From Romanomermis culicivorax (taxonomy: Eukaryota; Nematoda; Enoplea; Mermithida; Mermithidae): a stretch of 64,000 nucleotides of DNA. Below the pieces are notes generated by a model. It was not told where the DNA came from. It ran no database searches and was given only the letters and a program-made list of their open reading frames with translations. Every line of letters begins with the position of its first letter. The stretch's first letter is position 1. The translations under genes and the position numbers were made by a program. Of this stretch, positions 63,301 through 64,000 are shown piece by piece. The stretch is taken from contig CAWUHX010000030.1 in the NCBI GenBank assembly GCA_963922205.1, forward strand, positions 1,302,001-1,366,000. The letters run 5' to 3'.

Positions 63301-64000
63301 ATGATTTTTCTTTCTTTGAATCTATGCAGCTCCTCAAGGGGCAACCGAGTCGCGAGGCTGCTTCCACAGCTATTGTAGGAATGTAAGAACGAAAAGATAA
63401 AAAGATAAAATTCTGCGGCTTCTTAGGTGAAGGTGGTCGGGAGTGCCTCTAAACTGGATTTCTCTTTTTTTGCTTCTCATTTTCGACTGTTTAAAGTTTC
63501 TTGCAGAGTGTAATATGTTTGTTTGTGGAACAGTTAGTACATCAAGCTATAGTCTGTTAGTTTTTTGATAATTCTACAGTATAGATAATAAATATATTAC
63601 AAGGGATAGCGGAGGGCGACCTGAAAATGCAATGATTTCTGATAAATTTTCATAAGTATGCCTTCATCAGACCAGTGCAACTCCCAAAACGGTATGAAAA
63701 TTTTGATGAAAATTTAAGAGCTACAGTAAAAATGCATGAGCTATAAAATAAGAAAATAAACTACTGTAGCGTCCGATGGGATGGTGCTCGCAAGTACCCA
63801 TAAACGAAATTTATTTCAATTTTCACGGCTCATTTTCGACACTTTAAACTGTATGAAGAAGTGTAATATGCATTTATTCACTGTAAATATTACATCAGGA
63901 GAGAGCTTATTCTCTCCTCCGTAAAGTGAATATTGATTCATCAAATAAGATTGATTCCATTCTAAAACATCGCTTGGCTAGTAAGAGCACTGAAAAATGC
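59260..64000. repeat. Right arm of the giant inverted repeat
   Basis: Near-exact reverse complement of 42754-47496; it continues past the window end, so its true length is unknown. It contains the C-terminal part of the polB relic, the second Polinton end (about 61057) and an inverted copy of the DNA that lies to the left of the Polinton. Confidence 0.95.

Overview
The window is AT-rich animal DNA, most likely from a nematode. Evidence for this: an ANTP/Hox-class homeobox gene with four phase-consistent exons, a 68-bp intron ending in TTTTCAG, scattered TACTGTAG/CTACAGTA motifs, and transposon families typical of metazoans. The proline-rich ORFs at 29-31 kb resemble multicopy proteins I associate from memory with mermithid nematodes such as Romanomermis; this is unverified.

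Layout. 1-4.1 kb: two direct copies of a dispersed repeat flank a 2.13-kb pogo/Tigger-like DNA transposon with TA target duplication and terminal inverted repeats. 4.1-7.6 kb: no gene, with one hairpin-rich segment. 7.63-9.86 kb: a decayed gene with one short intron, a coiled coil, a GGDKGG motif and a C-terminal PHD finger, probably transposon-derived. 9.9-18.1 kb: MITE-like inverted-repeat elements, a degenerate CTCACTTTGGCGC repeat and one tRNA-like gene (anticodon TGC) that may be a pseudogene. 18.14-26.18 kb: the Hox-class gene, the only clearly intact host gene here; its introns carry a small-repeat family.

27.5-41.96 kb: a PIF/Harbinger transposon with matching termini. It has a HARBI1-type nuclease relic on the + strand and a Myb/SANT relic on the - strand, and is split by a Ty3/gypsy retroelement on the - strand. 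The retroelement has one recognisable LTR (40617-41189), gag, protease, RT, RNase H and integrase. Downstream of integrase on the same strand lie an ORF with a DEDDy 3'-5' exonuclease domain and proline-rich ORFs. No 3' LTR was found.

42.75-64.0 kb: a very large inverted repeat. Two near-identical arms of at least 4.74 kb flank 11.8 kb of unique sequence. The core is a dead Maverick/Polinton of about 15.4 kb: protein-primed DNA polymerase B on the - strand; integrase with chromodomain, adenain-like protease, a small membrane protein, minor capsid, PX-like and major capsid relics on the + strand. The arms run outward at least 2.9 kb past the probable Polinton ends and inward into polB, and both polB copies share the same damage. 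The palindrome is therefore younger than the death of the element, or is an assembly artefact. A perfect 21-bp hairpin sits exactly at the inner junction. A 957-bp hAT-like element with an 8-bp target duplication interrupts polB. Almost all genes apart from the homeobox gene are relics of selfish elements.
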